Positions 29,216 through 39,335 of a stretch of 64,000 nt of DNA are shown here, one piece after another. The translations under genes were made by a program, and so were the position numbers. Location of the stretch: the NCBI GenBank assembly GCA_902602515.1, contig CACKRG010000003.1:62001-126000 (forward strand). The letters run 5' to 3'. The stretch's first letter is position 1. Each line of letters begins with the position of its first letter. The DNA is from an uncultured Alphaproteobacteria bacterium. Its GTDB lineage: Bacteria > Pseudomonadota > Alphaproteobacteria > HIMB59 > GCA-002718135. Below the pieces are notes generated by a model that did not search any database, was not told where the DNA came from, and saw only the letters and a program-made list of their open reading frames with translations.

Positions 29216-30343
29216 TTAGATAACTTTTGAGGCAAGTTTAGTACCTTCAACTAATGCATGAAGCTTTTCATAACAAATTTTTTCATCAATTTTTCCAAAA
29301 CCAGCAAATGTACTAAAACCGCAATCTGTCCCTGCCATTAATTGATCTTTTGGAATGACTGTAGAAAACTGAATTAATCTGTCTGCAACAACTTCCGGAT
29401 GTTCTACAAAATTAGAGGTTGAGTCGATTACGCCAGGTACTAGGACTTTATCTTTTGGTAACCTTATATCTTGAAAAACTTTCCATTCATGAGCGTGCCT
29501 AGGATTTGAAGATTCAATGAGAAAGTATTTTATCTTTGATTTCAAAATTATAGGTAATATTTTCTCTAGAGCAATATCGTGTGTGTGGGGTCCTTCATAA
29601 TTACCCCAACATATATGCATTCTAGTTTGTTCAACATCTACATTAGATAATGCTGAGTTTAGGCATTCAATTTGTAACTCTGCACGTTTAATAAACTCAT
29701 CTTCAGATAAATTTTTAAAATTCATATGTCTTGCTAAAGCAAGGTCTGGGCAATCTAATTGAACTTGGATATCTGATTTTGTTATTAGCTCATATTCTTT
29801 AGCCATAATATTAGATAATTTATCCAAATATTCATCTTCGCTACTATAAAATTTATTTGGCATAAAAACATTTATGACGCCAGGTGATGCTGAGTTCATA
29901 AATGCATGTCGGTGATTTAGTTTATCAAGTGAATTTTTAAAATTATTTATATCCTGGAGAAGGGAAGTTTCATCTTTTACTTTTAATTCGTTTGTACAAC
30001 ATGGTCTGGTATAAGTTGGTGTACCACCACTTTTTGCAATCTTTTCTTTGTATTCTGGAAAATCATCAAGATCAGCAGGTGCTCTTCTTTCACTTTCACC
30101 TGAGAACCCATCAATTCTGTCTTTAATATATGTAGCGTAGCTAATTTTACTCATCTCCCCATCACTGACAAAATCAATTCCAACATCAAGTTGACTTTTA
30201 ACAACACTTTGCACGTTGTTTTTTAATACTTCATCAAAACTACTTTGACTAAATTTCTCTCCTTTATCTTTTGCAAATAAAAATTCTGAAAGTTCTTTTG
30301 ATCTAGGAAGGCTTCCAACATGTGTTGTCAAAATATTAGACAT
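29216..30343 (-). CDS. MetE-like / COG0620 family zinc protein (class that includes epoxyalkane:CoM transferase-like proteins)
   Basis: TTHVGSLPRS N-terminus, HICWGNYEGPHTHD and GTDCGF putative Zn-ligand motifs. Confidence 0.8.
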   Translation of the reverse strand: MSNILTTHVGSLPRSKELSEFLFAKDKGEKFSQSSFDEVLKNNVQSVVKSQLDVGIDFVSDGEMSKISYATYIKDRIDGFSGESERRAPADLDDFPEYKEKIAKSGGTPTYTRPCCTNELKVKDETSLLQDINNFKNSLDKLNHRHAFMNSASPGVINVFMPNKFYSSEDEYLDKLSNIMAKEYELITKSDIQVQLDCPDLALARHMNFKNLSEDEFIKRAELQIECLNSALSNVDVEQTRMHICWGNYEGPHTHDIALEKILPIILKSKIKYFLIESSNPRHAHEWKVFQDIRLPKDKVLVPGVIDSTSNFVEHPEVVADRLIQFSTVIPKDQLMAGTDCGFSTFAGFGKIDEKICYEKLHALVEGTKLASKVI

Positions 30344-30347
30344 TAAA

Positions 30348-31340
30348 TTAACCTGTTATTAATAAAATCTGTTTCCAGATCATAGTTTCATCATAGAGAA
30401 CCCATTCATTTTTAATACCTCTTTCTCCAAATTCAACATGATTAATACCCATTATATAAATTTTTGAATTAGAGGCTTTCCCAAAAAGACCATTTCCTTC
30501 ATGTTTACCTACCATAGACCATCGGACTGAAGCTTTTTTAGGTTCATATTTTTCTTCAGTAAATGCAATATGCTCAACTGAGAACAATGCGTTAGGAAAA
30601 GTATCTCTTAATTGTTTCCAAAATTTTACTACCTCATCTCTACCATGGTGAGTATTTCCTCCTGGCTGAAATTGCTGTATGGCTCTGTCATAACTATCAT
30701 TTATTGTTTTCTCTAAATTAATGTTCATAATAGAAGTTAAGATATTTGCATATAATTCTCCACAGTTACCAGAAGCTAATACAGGAGATTTATAAATAGA
30801 TTTAACAGGTGTATTTTCATCAAAGGGTTTACTAGCCTTTTCAGGACCACCTTCATCTTTAATAAGATTGCTTGCAAATTTCTTGGGGTCAATTCCAATT
30901 TGTCTCACAATTGCTCCTTGATCTCTCACAAGCCACTCATCATAAACTTGATTATTCATGCATGCACAATCAGCGATAGTTCGGTAATATAGTTTTTTCC
31001 CTGTCGCTTTCCCATACATCCCATCAACAGAATGAGTAGAAGTTGATAAAATGCGGTGTGATGAAAAATATCCCTCTTCATCATTCCCTGTCCAAATTAC
31101 ATCTTCACCTAAAAGTGTTCTGTCGGGAAATATTTTTTTACTAGCATAAGTACTTTCTATTACCGGGTCTGCACCGTAAATTACTCCTGAAGGAGATCTT
31201 GTAGGTGTAGGGAGGCTTACATTTGGAGTATCAGCATAATAATTTCTTATTGCTTCAACATCATTGTTTTCCCAAATTTGATATGTGATCTTTAAAATAT
31301 AATCAGGAAAATCTTTGAATTGTGTATCAAATCCTTTCAT
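30348..31340 (-). CDS. Two-domain SnoaL-like protein, paralog of the 26964 gene
   Basis: MKGFDTQFKDFPDYILKITYQIWEN and ASVRWSMVGKHEGNGLFG match the 26964 product. Confidence 0.8.
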   Translation of the reverse strand: MKGFDTQFKDFPDYILKITYQIWENNDVEAIRNYYADTPNVSLPTPTRSPSGVIYGADPVIESTYASKKIFPDRTLLGEDVIWTGNDEEGYFSSHRILSTSTHSVDGMYGKATGKKLYYRTIADCACMNNQVYDEWLVRDQGAIVRQIGIDPKKFASNLIKDEGGPEKASKPFDENTPVKSIYKSPVLASGNCGELYANILTSIMNINLEKTINDSYDRAIQQFQPGGNTHHGRDEVVKFWKQLRDTFPNALFSVEHIAFTEEKYEPKKASVRWSMVGKHEGNGLFGKASNSKIYIMGINHVEFGERGIKNEWVLYDETMIWKQILLITG

Positions 31341-31351
31341 ATAATTAATAT

Positions 31352-32323
31352 TTAATTAGTTTGTCGTATTATAAATAAATTACCATCATTGTCACTTATC
31401 TGTCTTATTGAACGTAGTGAATTTTTTGGTACAGAAAATGTATCCTTTTCTTTAATAACTACTTTGTCTCCGTCACAATCTATTTCCCATTCACCAGATA
31501 AACAATGATACACTTCTGATTTCTCAAGTTTGTATTCATGTATATGAGCAGTTTTTCCATTAAGTAGAGAAAGGCTAAAACCTGTCACATGTGGTATGTT
31601 TGGAGTAAAAGATTTATCATGAATTTGAAACTGATCAATATAGTTAATAATTTTATTTGATTGATAATGATCATCATCAACAAAGTATTTTTCTTTATCA
31701 TTAAATCGAATGACAAACTTTTCTATATCTTCTGAAGAGTAGTGGTCGAAAGTCTCTAATTCGTTATCTTTTAGTGGCTGAATAATTTTTGTCTCATCTG
31801 TTATTTTCTGTTTCTCAGTATCAATTAAAGAATTATCATTCATTAATACCATGCCAGATTCTTTAGCATCTTTTAAAAGTTTAGGCGTCCAAGTAATTAC
31901 ACCTGGGTCGTTTTCACCTAGTACAACAAACATTAGTGCTTCTTCATTACTTACATTCTGAAAACCTCTGAACATGTTTGTAGGAAAAGAAGCAATATCA
32001 CCTTTGTTTAGGATTACTTCTCCCTCTGTGCCATCAACTCCCCAATAAAAACGCCAAGCCCCAGAGTGAATTATAAAAACCTCTGCGGTTGTATGACTAT
32101 GTAATCCAGAACCATTCATTGGAGCAGCGCTTACCGCACCAATATTAAAACCATGCTCTTCAGCTATTTTTACATTTTGTTTAGCATCTTCACTGACACC
32201 AGGGCCTATAACTGAATAGTTTTTCCTATCTTGATGACCTTTTAGTTTTCCCTCAACAAATGGTATATTACTAGGAATAAGTTCATCGAATTTGGCTAAT
32301 CTAGATGTAATATTAATTGACAT
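31352..32323 (-). CDS. Bicupin (two cupin domains)
   Basis: LHSHTTAEVFIIHSGAWRFYWG and AHIHEYKLEKSEVYHCLSGEWEI, two cupin motif 1 instances. Confidence 0.82.
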   Translation of the reverse strand: MSINITSRLAKFDELIPSNIPFVEGKLKGHQDRKNYSVIGPGVSEDAKQNVKIAEEHGFNIGAVSAAPMNGSGLHSHTTAEVFIIHSGAWRFYWGVDGTEGEVILNKGDIASFPTNMFRGFQNVSNEEALMFVVLGENDPGVITWTPKLLKDAKESGMVLMNDNSLIDTEKQKITDETKIIQPLKDNELETFDHYSSEDIEKFVIRFNDKEKYFVDDDHYQSNKIINYIDQFQIHDKSFTPNIPHVTGFSLSLLNGKTAHIHEYKLEKSEVYHCLSGEWEIDCDGDKVVIKEKDTFSVPKNSLRSIRQISDNDGNLFIIRQTN

Positions 32324-32338
32324 ATTGTTATGATCTTT

Positions 32339-32376
32339 TATTCATTTTTTTTGAATATTATTCAAAATAATGAATA
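32339..32376. promoter_or_regulatory. Tandem candidate operators, TATTCA-N7-TGAATA and TATTCA-N6-TGAATA
   Basis: 32339-32357 TATTCA-ttttttt-TGAATA; 32359-32376 TATTCA-aaataa-TGAATA; divergent cupin/SnoaL region. Confidence 0.65.
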
Positions 32377-32414
32377 AATCAATTATTATTTAACAATAGT
32401 GTTATTAAATTATT

Positions 32415-33512
32415 ATGGCAAATAAAATACAAAACTTTGATACAGGTGAGAAAGATAACTCAAATATAATTTATTTAGATCTTGATCTAAAAATAAATAT
32501 AGAAAACAAAATATATTTTAAAAATTTATTAAATAAAATTGCTGAGTGCTCTTTAGATGATTTAGAAGATAATCTTGAAAATTTATATCACGTTGATGCT
32601 GAGTTTAATGGCTTTCATCCAATTAATGAAATTAAGGGAATTGAAGAAATAAAAAATAAATATTTAATACCTCTAAAGAAGGCATTCCCCAATCTTGAAA
32701 GAAGAAATAATCTAGTTATTGGTGGTGCATTTAGAGATAAAGTTTTTGTCTCATTTGTTAGTCATTTAACTGGAACTTTTACAAATGAATGGTTGGGTGT
32801 AAAACCAACTAACAAGACAATTTATCTAAGAACATGTGAAGCACATCAAATTACAAACAATAAAATAATAAAATCTTACACATTGATAGATACTGTAGAT
32901 TTTATCCGTCAAGCTGGACATTGGCCTATAAATAAATCACTTGGAGTAGAGGGTATGTGGCCTAGTCCAATCACAGGTGATGGAGAAAATAATCAAAATT
33001 TAGATAAGGAATTGTCTCTTCAATCTTTGAATCAAAATTTAACCATGCAAAGAAGTTTAAATATTAAACCCGAGACTGAGCCAGGTCTATCAAAGGAGCA
33101 AATAAGAGAAAAATTAATTAATCATCCTCAACAAGATTACTGGCACCCAAAAATGATGTGGTATGGGCCAAGTGGTATAGGTACAGCTAGAGGTTTAAAT
33201 GGTTTTGTTGATCATCACCAACTCCCATTTAGACTTACATTCAAGGACAGAGACTATTGGAAAATTGGGCATTACATAGAAATTGGAGATGGAAATTATT
33301 CTATGACTGGTGGTTGGCATAGTATCCAATGCGTACATGGTTCAAGTGATTGGCTGGGATATGAACCAACTCAAAAAAAAATAACAATGAGAGTAATGGA
33401 TTTTTATTTACACCATGAAGGTTTGATTAGAGAAAATTGGGTTCCAATTGATATTGCACACATTTTAAATCAAATAGGGATTGATATATTTAAATTAATT
33501 CATAAAAAATAA
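32415..33512 (+). CDS. Two-domain SnoaL-like protein, paralog of the 28211 gene
   Basis: HPKMMWYGPSGIGTARGLNGFVDHHQLPFR matches WHKDMIWWGPGGIGASYTIDGYQKGHTKPFQ. Confidence 0.8.
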   Translation: MANKIQNFDTGEKDNSNIIYLDLDLKINIENKIYFKNLLNKIAECSLDDLEDNLENLYHVDAEFNGFHPINEIKGIEEIKNKYLIPLKKAFPNLERRNNLVIGGAFRDKVFVSFVSHLTGTFTNEWLGVKPTNKTIYLRTCEAHQITNNKIIKSYTLIDTVDFIRQAGHWPINKSLGVEGMWPSPITGDGENNQNLDKELSLQSLNQNLTMQRSLNIKPETEPGLSKEQIREKLINHPQQDYWHPKMMWYGPSGIGTARGLNGFVDHHQLPFRLTFKDRDYWKIGHYIEIGDGNYSMTGGWHSIQCVHGSSDWLGYEPTQKKITMRVMDFYLHHEGLIRENWVPIDIAHILNQIGIDIFKLIHKK

Positions 33513-33514
33513 TT

Positions 33515-34837
33515 ATGGCTATAGAATATCTTAAAAAAGGCATTGATGAGAAACAAAGAACGGAAAATAATGAGAAAGTAAAAAAAGTTGTTGAAGAAAC
33601 ATTGCATAAAATTGAAATAGAAGGAGATAAATACATCAGAGACTTATCAAAAAAATTTGATAATTATTCTCCACCTAATTTTAAATTATCTGAAGATGAA
33701 ATAGCTCAACTAATGAGTGAGATCTCAGATGAAGATATGGAAGATATTAAATTTGCTCAAAAACAAGTTAGGTCTTTTGCTGAGGCACAGCTAAAAACAA
33801 TAAACGAACTTGAAGTAGAAATACAACCTGGTGTAATATTAGGCCATAAAAATATTCCTGTTCAAGCTGTCGGTTGTTATGTTCCAGCTGGAAAGTTTCC
33901 TATGGTAGCATCTGCTCATATGTCAGTTGTTACAGCGTCTGTTGCTGGTGTCCCAAGAATAGTTGCAACAACTCCTCCATTTCAAGGTAAACCAAATCCA
34001 GCTGTTGTCACAGCAATGAAACTTGGTGGTGCTCATGAAATATATGTTTTAGGAGGTATGCAAGGTGTTGGCGCTATGGCAATAGGCACTGAAACTATAA
34101 AACCGGTTGATATGCTAGTTGGTCCAGGAAATGCTTTTGTAGCTGAAGCTAAAAGACAGCTATATGGAAAAGTAGGTATCGACTTATTTGCTGGCCCTAC
34201 TGAAACTATGATAATTGCTGATGATTCAGTTGATGGTGAAATTTGTGCAACTGATTTATTAGGTCAAGCAGAACATGGCTATAACTCACCAGCGGTAATG
34301 ATTACTAATTCAAGAAAACTTGCTGAAGAAACAAAAAATGAAATAAAAAGAATATTAGAAATTTTACCAACAAAAGACACGGCAGGTGTCAGCTGGAGAG
34401 ATTATGGTGAAATAATTTTATGTGATACTTATGAAGAAATGTTGGATAAAGCAAATGAAATTGCCTCCGAACATGTTCAAGTAATGACTGATAGAGACGA
34501 TTGGTTCTTAAATAATATGAAAGCATATGGAGCGCTTTTTTTAGGAGCTCGTACAAATGTTGCTAATGGTGATAAGGTAATTGGAACTAATCACACATTA
34601 CCAACGAAAAAAGCTGGTCGATATACTGGAGGCCTCTGGGTAGGTAAATTTATTAAAACACATACTTACCAGAAAATAATGACTGATGAGGCAGCGACTA
34701 AAATTGGTGAGTATGGGTCAAGACTTTCTTACCTAGAAGGTTTCATAGGGCACGCTGAGCAATGTAATGTTAGGGTAAGAAGATTTGGGGGCGTAAATGT
34801 TGAGTATGGGAAACCTGCAGCTAAATTAAAAAATTAA
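33515..34837 (+). CDS. hpsN: Histidinol dehydrogenase family protein, HpsN-like (candidate sulfopropanediol 3-dehydrogenase)
   Basis: HisD-type core ([25 protein letters not shown]) with [20 protein letters not shown]-terminal segment resembling HpsN rather than biosynthetic HisD. Confidence 0.6.
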   Translation: MAIEYLKKGIDEKQRTENNEKVKKVVEETLHKIEIEGDKYIRDLSKKFDNYSPPNFKLSEDEIAQLMSEISDEDMEDIKFAQKQVRSFAEAQLKTINELEVEIQPGVILGHKNIPVQAVGCYVPAGKFPMVASAHMSVVTASVAGVPRIVATTPPFQGKPNPAVVTAMKLGGAHEIYVLGGMQGVGAMAIGTETIKPVDMLVGPGNAFVAEAKRQLYGKVGIDLFAGPTETMIIADDSVDGEICATDLLGQAEHGYNSPAVMITNSRKLAEETKNEIKRILEILPTKDTAGVSWRDYGEIILCDTYEEMLDKANEIASEHVQVMTDRDDWFLNNMKAYGALFLGARTNVANGDKVIGTNHTLPTKKAGRYTGGLWVGKFIKTHTYQKIMTDEAATKIGEYGSRLSYLEGFIGHAEQCNVRVRRFGGVNVEYGKPAAKLKN

Positions 34838-36705
34838 ATTTTATTATTGTTTTTTAAATATTGTAAAACTTGATCAGCTAAATCTTCAGCATTTTTAATT
34901 TCTGTTTTTAAAATAATTTCAGGTTTATGAGGTATTTCATATTTTGAGTCAATTCCGGTAAAATTTTTTAACTTTCCTGATCTGGCTTTTTTATATAATC
35001 CTTTAGGATCTCTTTTTTCACATTCATCAATTGGTGTATCAACAAAAATTTCAATAAACTCATTTTCTTCTACCAATTCTCGTGCCATTTTCCTCTCAGA
35101 TTTAAATGGTGAGATAAAAGATACAATTGTAATTAATCCAGCATCAACCATTAATTTAGAAACTTCTGAAATACGTCGAATATTTTCCACACGATCAGAA
35201 TCAGTAAAACCAAGATCTTTGTTTAATCCGTGTCTCACATTATCACCATCTAACAAATATGTATGTTTACTTAGCTTATGTAATTTTTGTTCAATTATAT
35301 TTGCTATAGTAGATTTGCCTGATCCTGAAAGTCCGGTAAACCATAATATACAAGGTTTCTGTCCATTAATAGAAGATCTCAGATTTTTATTTATAGACAT
35401 ATCTTGCCATAAAATGTTTGAAGCTCTTCTTAGTTCATGATCAATAACCCCTGCTGCTAAGGTTTGATTAGTAAATTGATCAATTATTACAAAACTTCCA
35501 AGCCTCTTATTATTTTTATAAGAATTAAAAATTGTATTTTTATTTAATGCAACCTTACAATAACCAATTTCATTTAAGCCTAATGACTTGGAGGCAATTT
35601 TATCAAAAGTGTTAATATTAACTTTATGAACGAGGTCAGTAATTTTTCCAACTATTTGAGAATTTATAAATCTAAAAATATAATTTCTTTCAGGTAGCAT
35701 TTTCTCCTTATTCATCCAAATAATGTGAGAAGCAAATTGATCAGCAGAAAAGTAATTATGTTTTTCATTTGAACAAATTAAATTTCCCCTTGAAACATCT
35801 ATTTCTTTATCAAAAGTCAAGGTTACAGCTTGATCTTTTACTGCAAAGTCTTTTTCCCCACTAGGTGTTATTATTTTTTTTATTTTATTCTTTTCTCCAC
35901 TTGGTAAAACTTGAACTTCATCATCTACTTTAATTTTACCCGATGAAATTGTACCACTATAACCCCTAAAATTGGAACTTAACCTATTTACCCATTGAAC
36001 AGGTAAAGAAAAAAAACCTTCTTCATGATTGACTAAACTTATCTGTTCAAGTTCTTCAATTAATGTTTTACCTTTATACCAATCTACATTTTTATTTTTT
36101 GTAAATACGTTGTCACCTTTGAGAGCAGAAATTGGAATGAATTCTTCTGTCTTAAAATTAAATTGACTAGAAGTTAATTTAAAGGATTGTTTTATTTCTT
36201 GGAATATTTTTTCGTCATAATCAATTAGATCCATCTTGTTAATTGCGACAAGTATATTTTCAATTCCAAGAAGTGATAATATAAAAGTGTGTCTTTTTGT
36301 TTGATCTAAAATTCCCTTTGCAGCATCCACCAATATGATACCTATATCAGAATTAGAAGCTCCAGTTGCCATGTTTCTTGTGTACTCCTCATGACCAGGG
36401 GTGTCTGCAACAATGAACTTACAATTTTCAGTCTCAAAATAACGGTATGCTACATCTATTGTTATTCCTTGTTCTCTTTCAGCTTGAAGGCCGTCAATTA
36501 ATAATGCCAGATCAATTTTTTTTCCTTGTGTTCCATACTTCTCACTTTCAGTCTGTGTTTGACTTAGTTGATCACTATAAATATTTTTAGAATCATACAT
36601 AAGTCTACCAAGCAAAGTTGACTTACCATCATCAACAGATCCACAAGTTAAGATTTTTAACTGTTTTTTTTCATTTTGATTTTTAAAGAAGGTTTCTACA
36701 TCCAT
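34834..36705 (-). CDS. cysNC: Bifunctional sulfate adenylyltransferase subunit 1 / adenylylsulfate kinase
   Basis: GTPase motifs [28 protein letters not shown]-terminal APS kinase P-loop [16 protein letters not shown]. Confidence 0.95.
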   Translation of the reverse strand: MDVETFFKNQNEKKQLKILTCGSVDDGKSTLLGRLMYDSKNIYSDQLSQTQTESEKYGTQGKKIDLALLIDGLQAEREQGITIDVAYRYFETENCKFIVADTPGHEEYTRNMATGASNSDIGIILVDAAKGILDQTKRHTFILSLLGIENILVAINKMDLIDYDEKIFQEIKQSFKLTSSQFNFKTEEFIPISALKGDNVFTKNKNVDWYKGKTLIEELEQISLVNHEEGFFSLPVQWVNRLSSNFRGYSGTISSGKIKVDDEVQVLPSGEKNKIKKIITPSGEKDFAVKDQAVTLTFDKEIDVSRGNLICSNEKHNYFSADQFASHIIWMNKEKMLPERNYIFRFINSQIVGKITDLVHKVNINTFDKIASKSLGLNEIGYCKVALNKNTIFNSYKNNKRLGSFVIIDQFTNQTLAAGVIDHELRRASNILWQDMSINKNLRSSINGQKPCILWFTGLSGSGKSTIANIIEQKLHKLSKHTYLLDGDNVRHGLNKDLGFTDSDRVENIRRISEVSKLMVDAGLITIVSFISPFKSERKMARELVEENEFIEIFVDTPIDECEKRDPKGLYKKARSGKLKNFTGIDSKYEIPHKPEIILKTEIKNAEDLADQVLQYLKNNNKI

Positions 36706-37604
36706 TAAAAATATCCTTCTTGTTTTTTTCTCTCCATTGAACCGATTTGATCATTATCTATTAGTCGTCCTTGTCTTTCTGAGTGTTTAGTTTCTAAAAG
36801 TTCAATTAAAATTTCTTCTACACTTGATGCTGAGGATTCAACAGCAGCTGTCAGTGGATAACAACCTAAAGTTCTAAATCTAACATGTATTTGCTCTATT
36901 TTTTCGTTTTGTTTTAATTCTAATCGATCATCATCAACCATGATCAACATATTATCACGCTTAATTATTGGTCTTGTTTTAGCAAAATACAGCGGTACAA
37001 TCGGTATCTTTTCTTGATAAATATATTGCCATACATCAATTTCAGTCCAGTTAGACAATGGGAATACCCTAACACTTTCATCTTTATTAATTTTGGTATT
37101 AAATAGATTCCAAAGCTCTGGTTTTTGATTTTTAGGATCCCAACGATGGCTTTTATCTCGAAATGAAAAAATTCTTTCTTTTGAGCGTGATTTTTCCTCA
37201 TCTCTTCTGGCACCTCCAAATGCAGCATCAAATCGATATTTATCTAGTGCTTGTTTTAAAGCTTGTGTTTTCATTATATCTGTGTGTATTTTAGAGCCAT
37301 GAGTAATAGGACTTATTTTGTCACGTACTCCTTCTTCATTAATATGCACCAATAAATCTAAATTATAATTTTTTGCAGTTTCTTCTCTGAAAAAAATCAT
37401 TTCTTTAAATTTCCAAGTTGTATCTATGTGCATTAATTTAAATGGAATTTTATTTGGAGCAAAAGCTTTTTGAGCTAAGTGGAGCATTACCGATGAATCT
37501 TTTCCAATCGAATAAAGCATTACAGGATTTTCAAATTCAGCTACAACCTCTCTTATAATGTGAATGCTTTCAGATTCTAGTTTTTCAATATGCGATAATT
37601 TCAT
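36705..37604 (-). CDS. cysD: Sulfate adenylyltransferase subunit 2
   Basis: [38 protein letters not shown]. Confidence 0.95.
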   Translation of the reverse strand: MKLSHIEKLESESIHIIREVVAEFENPVMLYSIGKDSSVMLHLAQKAFAPNKIPFKLMHIDTTWKFKEMIFFREETAKNYNLDLLVHINEEGVRDKISPITHGSKIHTDIMKTQALKQALDKYRFDAAFGGARRDEEKSRSKERIFSFRDKSHRWDPKNQKPELWNLFNTKINKDESVRVFPLSNWTEIDVWQYIYQEKIPIVPLYFAKTRPIIKRDNMLIMVDDDRLELKQNEKIEQIHVRFRTLGCYPLTAAVESSASSVEEILIELLETKHSERQGRLIDNDQIGSMERKKQEGYF

Positions 37605-37605
37605 G

Positions 37606-38409
37606 CTAGTCTACTTTTGATAAATTCCCATAAGCTATAAAATGAGGATTTAAAATATCATCTTTAGTATTGTATAAAATATCTTTATTATCAATTGTTT
37701 TCAATTTTCCTCCTGCTTCTTCTAAAATAATATGACCAGCAGCTATATCCCATTCGGAAGTTGGTCCAAATCTTGGATAAATATCAGCCTTTCCTTCAGC
37801 AAGAATACAAAACTTAAGAGAACTACCGATTGTGATTAGTTCAAAATTTGTAAATTTTTTTTCAACCCAATTTATAAATTCTTTACTTGAATGCGATCGA
37901 CTACCAATAACCTTCGTGGTTATGTTTTTCTCTTTGTGTATATTTATTTTGTTAAAATCTTTTAAGGTACTTAAATTTGAATTAGTTTTTAATTTATAAC
38001 AGCCATTATTTTTAAGTGCATAGTATAATAAAGATTTTACAGGAGAATAAATTATTCCAAAAATTGGATAGTTATTTTCAATTAATGAAATATTAACTGT
38101 AAACTCTCCATTTCTATTTATAAATTCTTTTGTTCCATCTAGAGGATCTATAAGCCAATAATTAATCCAATCTTTTCTATTTTTCCATTCAACCACACTT
38201 TCTTCAGTTAAAATTGGAATATTACACTCAAGTTTTTTTAATCTGTTAACTATTAAATCGTTAGAATTTATATCTGCTTGAGTAATTGGTGATTTATCTT
38301 CTTTAGAATTTACAACAATTTCATCATTATAAATATTAAGTATTTCTTTTCCTGCATCTATTGCAATATTTAAGAGTTCTAAAATATTTTTTTCATGATT
38401 AAGTATCAT
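37606..38409 (-). CDS. cysQ: 3'(2'),5'-bisphosphate nucleotidase CysQ
   Basis: Inositol monophosphatase fold motifs [22 protein letters not shown] and [15 protein letters not shown]. Confidence 0.92.
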   Translation of the reverse strand: MILNHEKNILELLNIAIDAGKEILNIYNDEIVVNSKEDKSPITQADINSNDLIVNRLKKLECNIPILTEESVVEWKNRKDWINYWLIDPLDGTKEFINRNGEFTVNISLIENNYPIFGIIYSPVKSLLYYALKNNGCYKLKTNSNLSTLKDFNKINIHKEKNITTKVIGSRSHSSKEFINWVEKKFTNFELITIGSSLKFCILAEGKADIYPRFGPTSEWDIAAGHIILEEAGGKLKTIDNKDILYNTKDDILNPHFIAYGNLSKVD

Positions 38410-38416
38410 TCTTCAA

Positions 38417-39328
38417 TTAAATAAAAATAAAATACATATAATATGCGTATAATATTAAACCTATACTACCATAAATTCTTCCTATTTTTTTGAAAAAAAA
38501 CATAAAGCCTAAAATTATAAAGGTAATTAAAAGCATGAAGAATAAATCTTGTTTAGCTATAATTTCTGGCATTGAAAATGTTCCAAAAAAAGAACTAATA
38601 CCTAAAACACCAAGCACATTATAAATATTTGAACCTAAAATATTACCAAGAGCAAAATCAACTTTTCTCTTTAATGCTGACATTATCCCTACAACTAATT
38701 CTGGCAATGATGTTCCAAAAGCTATAATTGATAATCCGATTACAGCTTCTGAAATATTGTAATAATTTGCAATGCTAATTGCTGAATTTACAAATAGCTC
38801 AGATCCATATATTAAAAATATAATTCCAAGGACTATTAAAATTATAGATAAAAGAGTTGAATATTCATTTTTATCTATTTCTTCTAAATCTAATGAACCT
38901 TTTTTAAATTGTAGATACATAATTAAAACTAACAAAATCATTGAAACAATTCCAAATATATAATTAAAATATAAAAAGCTCATAAGTATCAAAGCGATTC
39001 CAAGACCTATGTTTATCCACGCTTGATTAATTTGATTTTTAGTAATGTTAGTTATTGGGAGTATTACAGTAGTAGCTGCCATAACTAATATTAAATTTGC
39101 TATATTACTTCCAACTACCGCTCCAACCGCTAGATCAGCATGATTATTTATAACAGCATTAATACTACTAGCTAATTCAGGCAATGAAGTGCCGCCAGCA
39201 ACGATGACAACACCAATTGCAAATAGTGAAATATTTAATTTTTTTCCAAAACTTACTGAGCCTCTAATAACTATTTCAGCCCCAGCAACTAATAGCAACA
39301 AGCCTATGATTAGATATAAAAGATCCAC
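38417..39328 (-). CDS. Calcium/sodium antiporter (CaCA family, YrbG-like)
   Basis: Two alpha repeats GGTSLPELASSI and AFGTSLPELVVGI. Confidence 0.9.
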   Translation of the reverse strand: MDLLYLIIGLLLLVAGAEIVIRGSVSFGKKLNISLFAIGVVIVAGGTSLPELASSINAVINNHADLAVGAVVGSNIANLILVMAATTVILPITNITKNQINQAWINIGLGIALILMSFLYFNYIFGIVSMILLVLIMYLQFKKGSLDLEEIDKNEYSTLLSIILIVLGIIFLIYGSELFVNSAISIANYYNISEAVIGLSIIAFGTSLPELVVGIMSALKRKVDFALGNILGSNIYNVLGVLGISSFFGTFSMPEIIAKQDLFFMLLITFIILGFMFFFKKIGRIYGSIGLILYAYYMYFIFI

Positions 39329-39335
39329 TAATGAA

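Noticed and set aside
34834-34837. Overlapping stop codons of the convergent hpsN-like and cysNC genes
   Set aside because: A 4-nt convergent overlap is common in compact genomes; not evidence for special regulation.
36965-37231. Out-of-frame ORF inside cysD
   Set aside because: Alternate-frame artefact of a well-supported gene.
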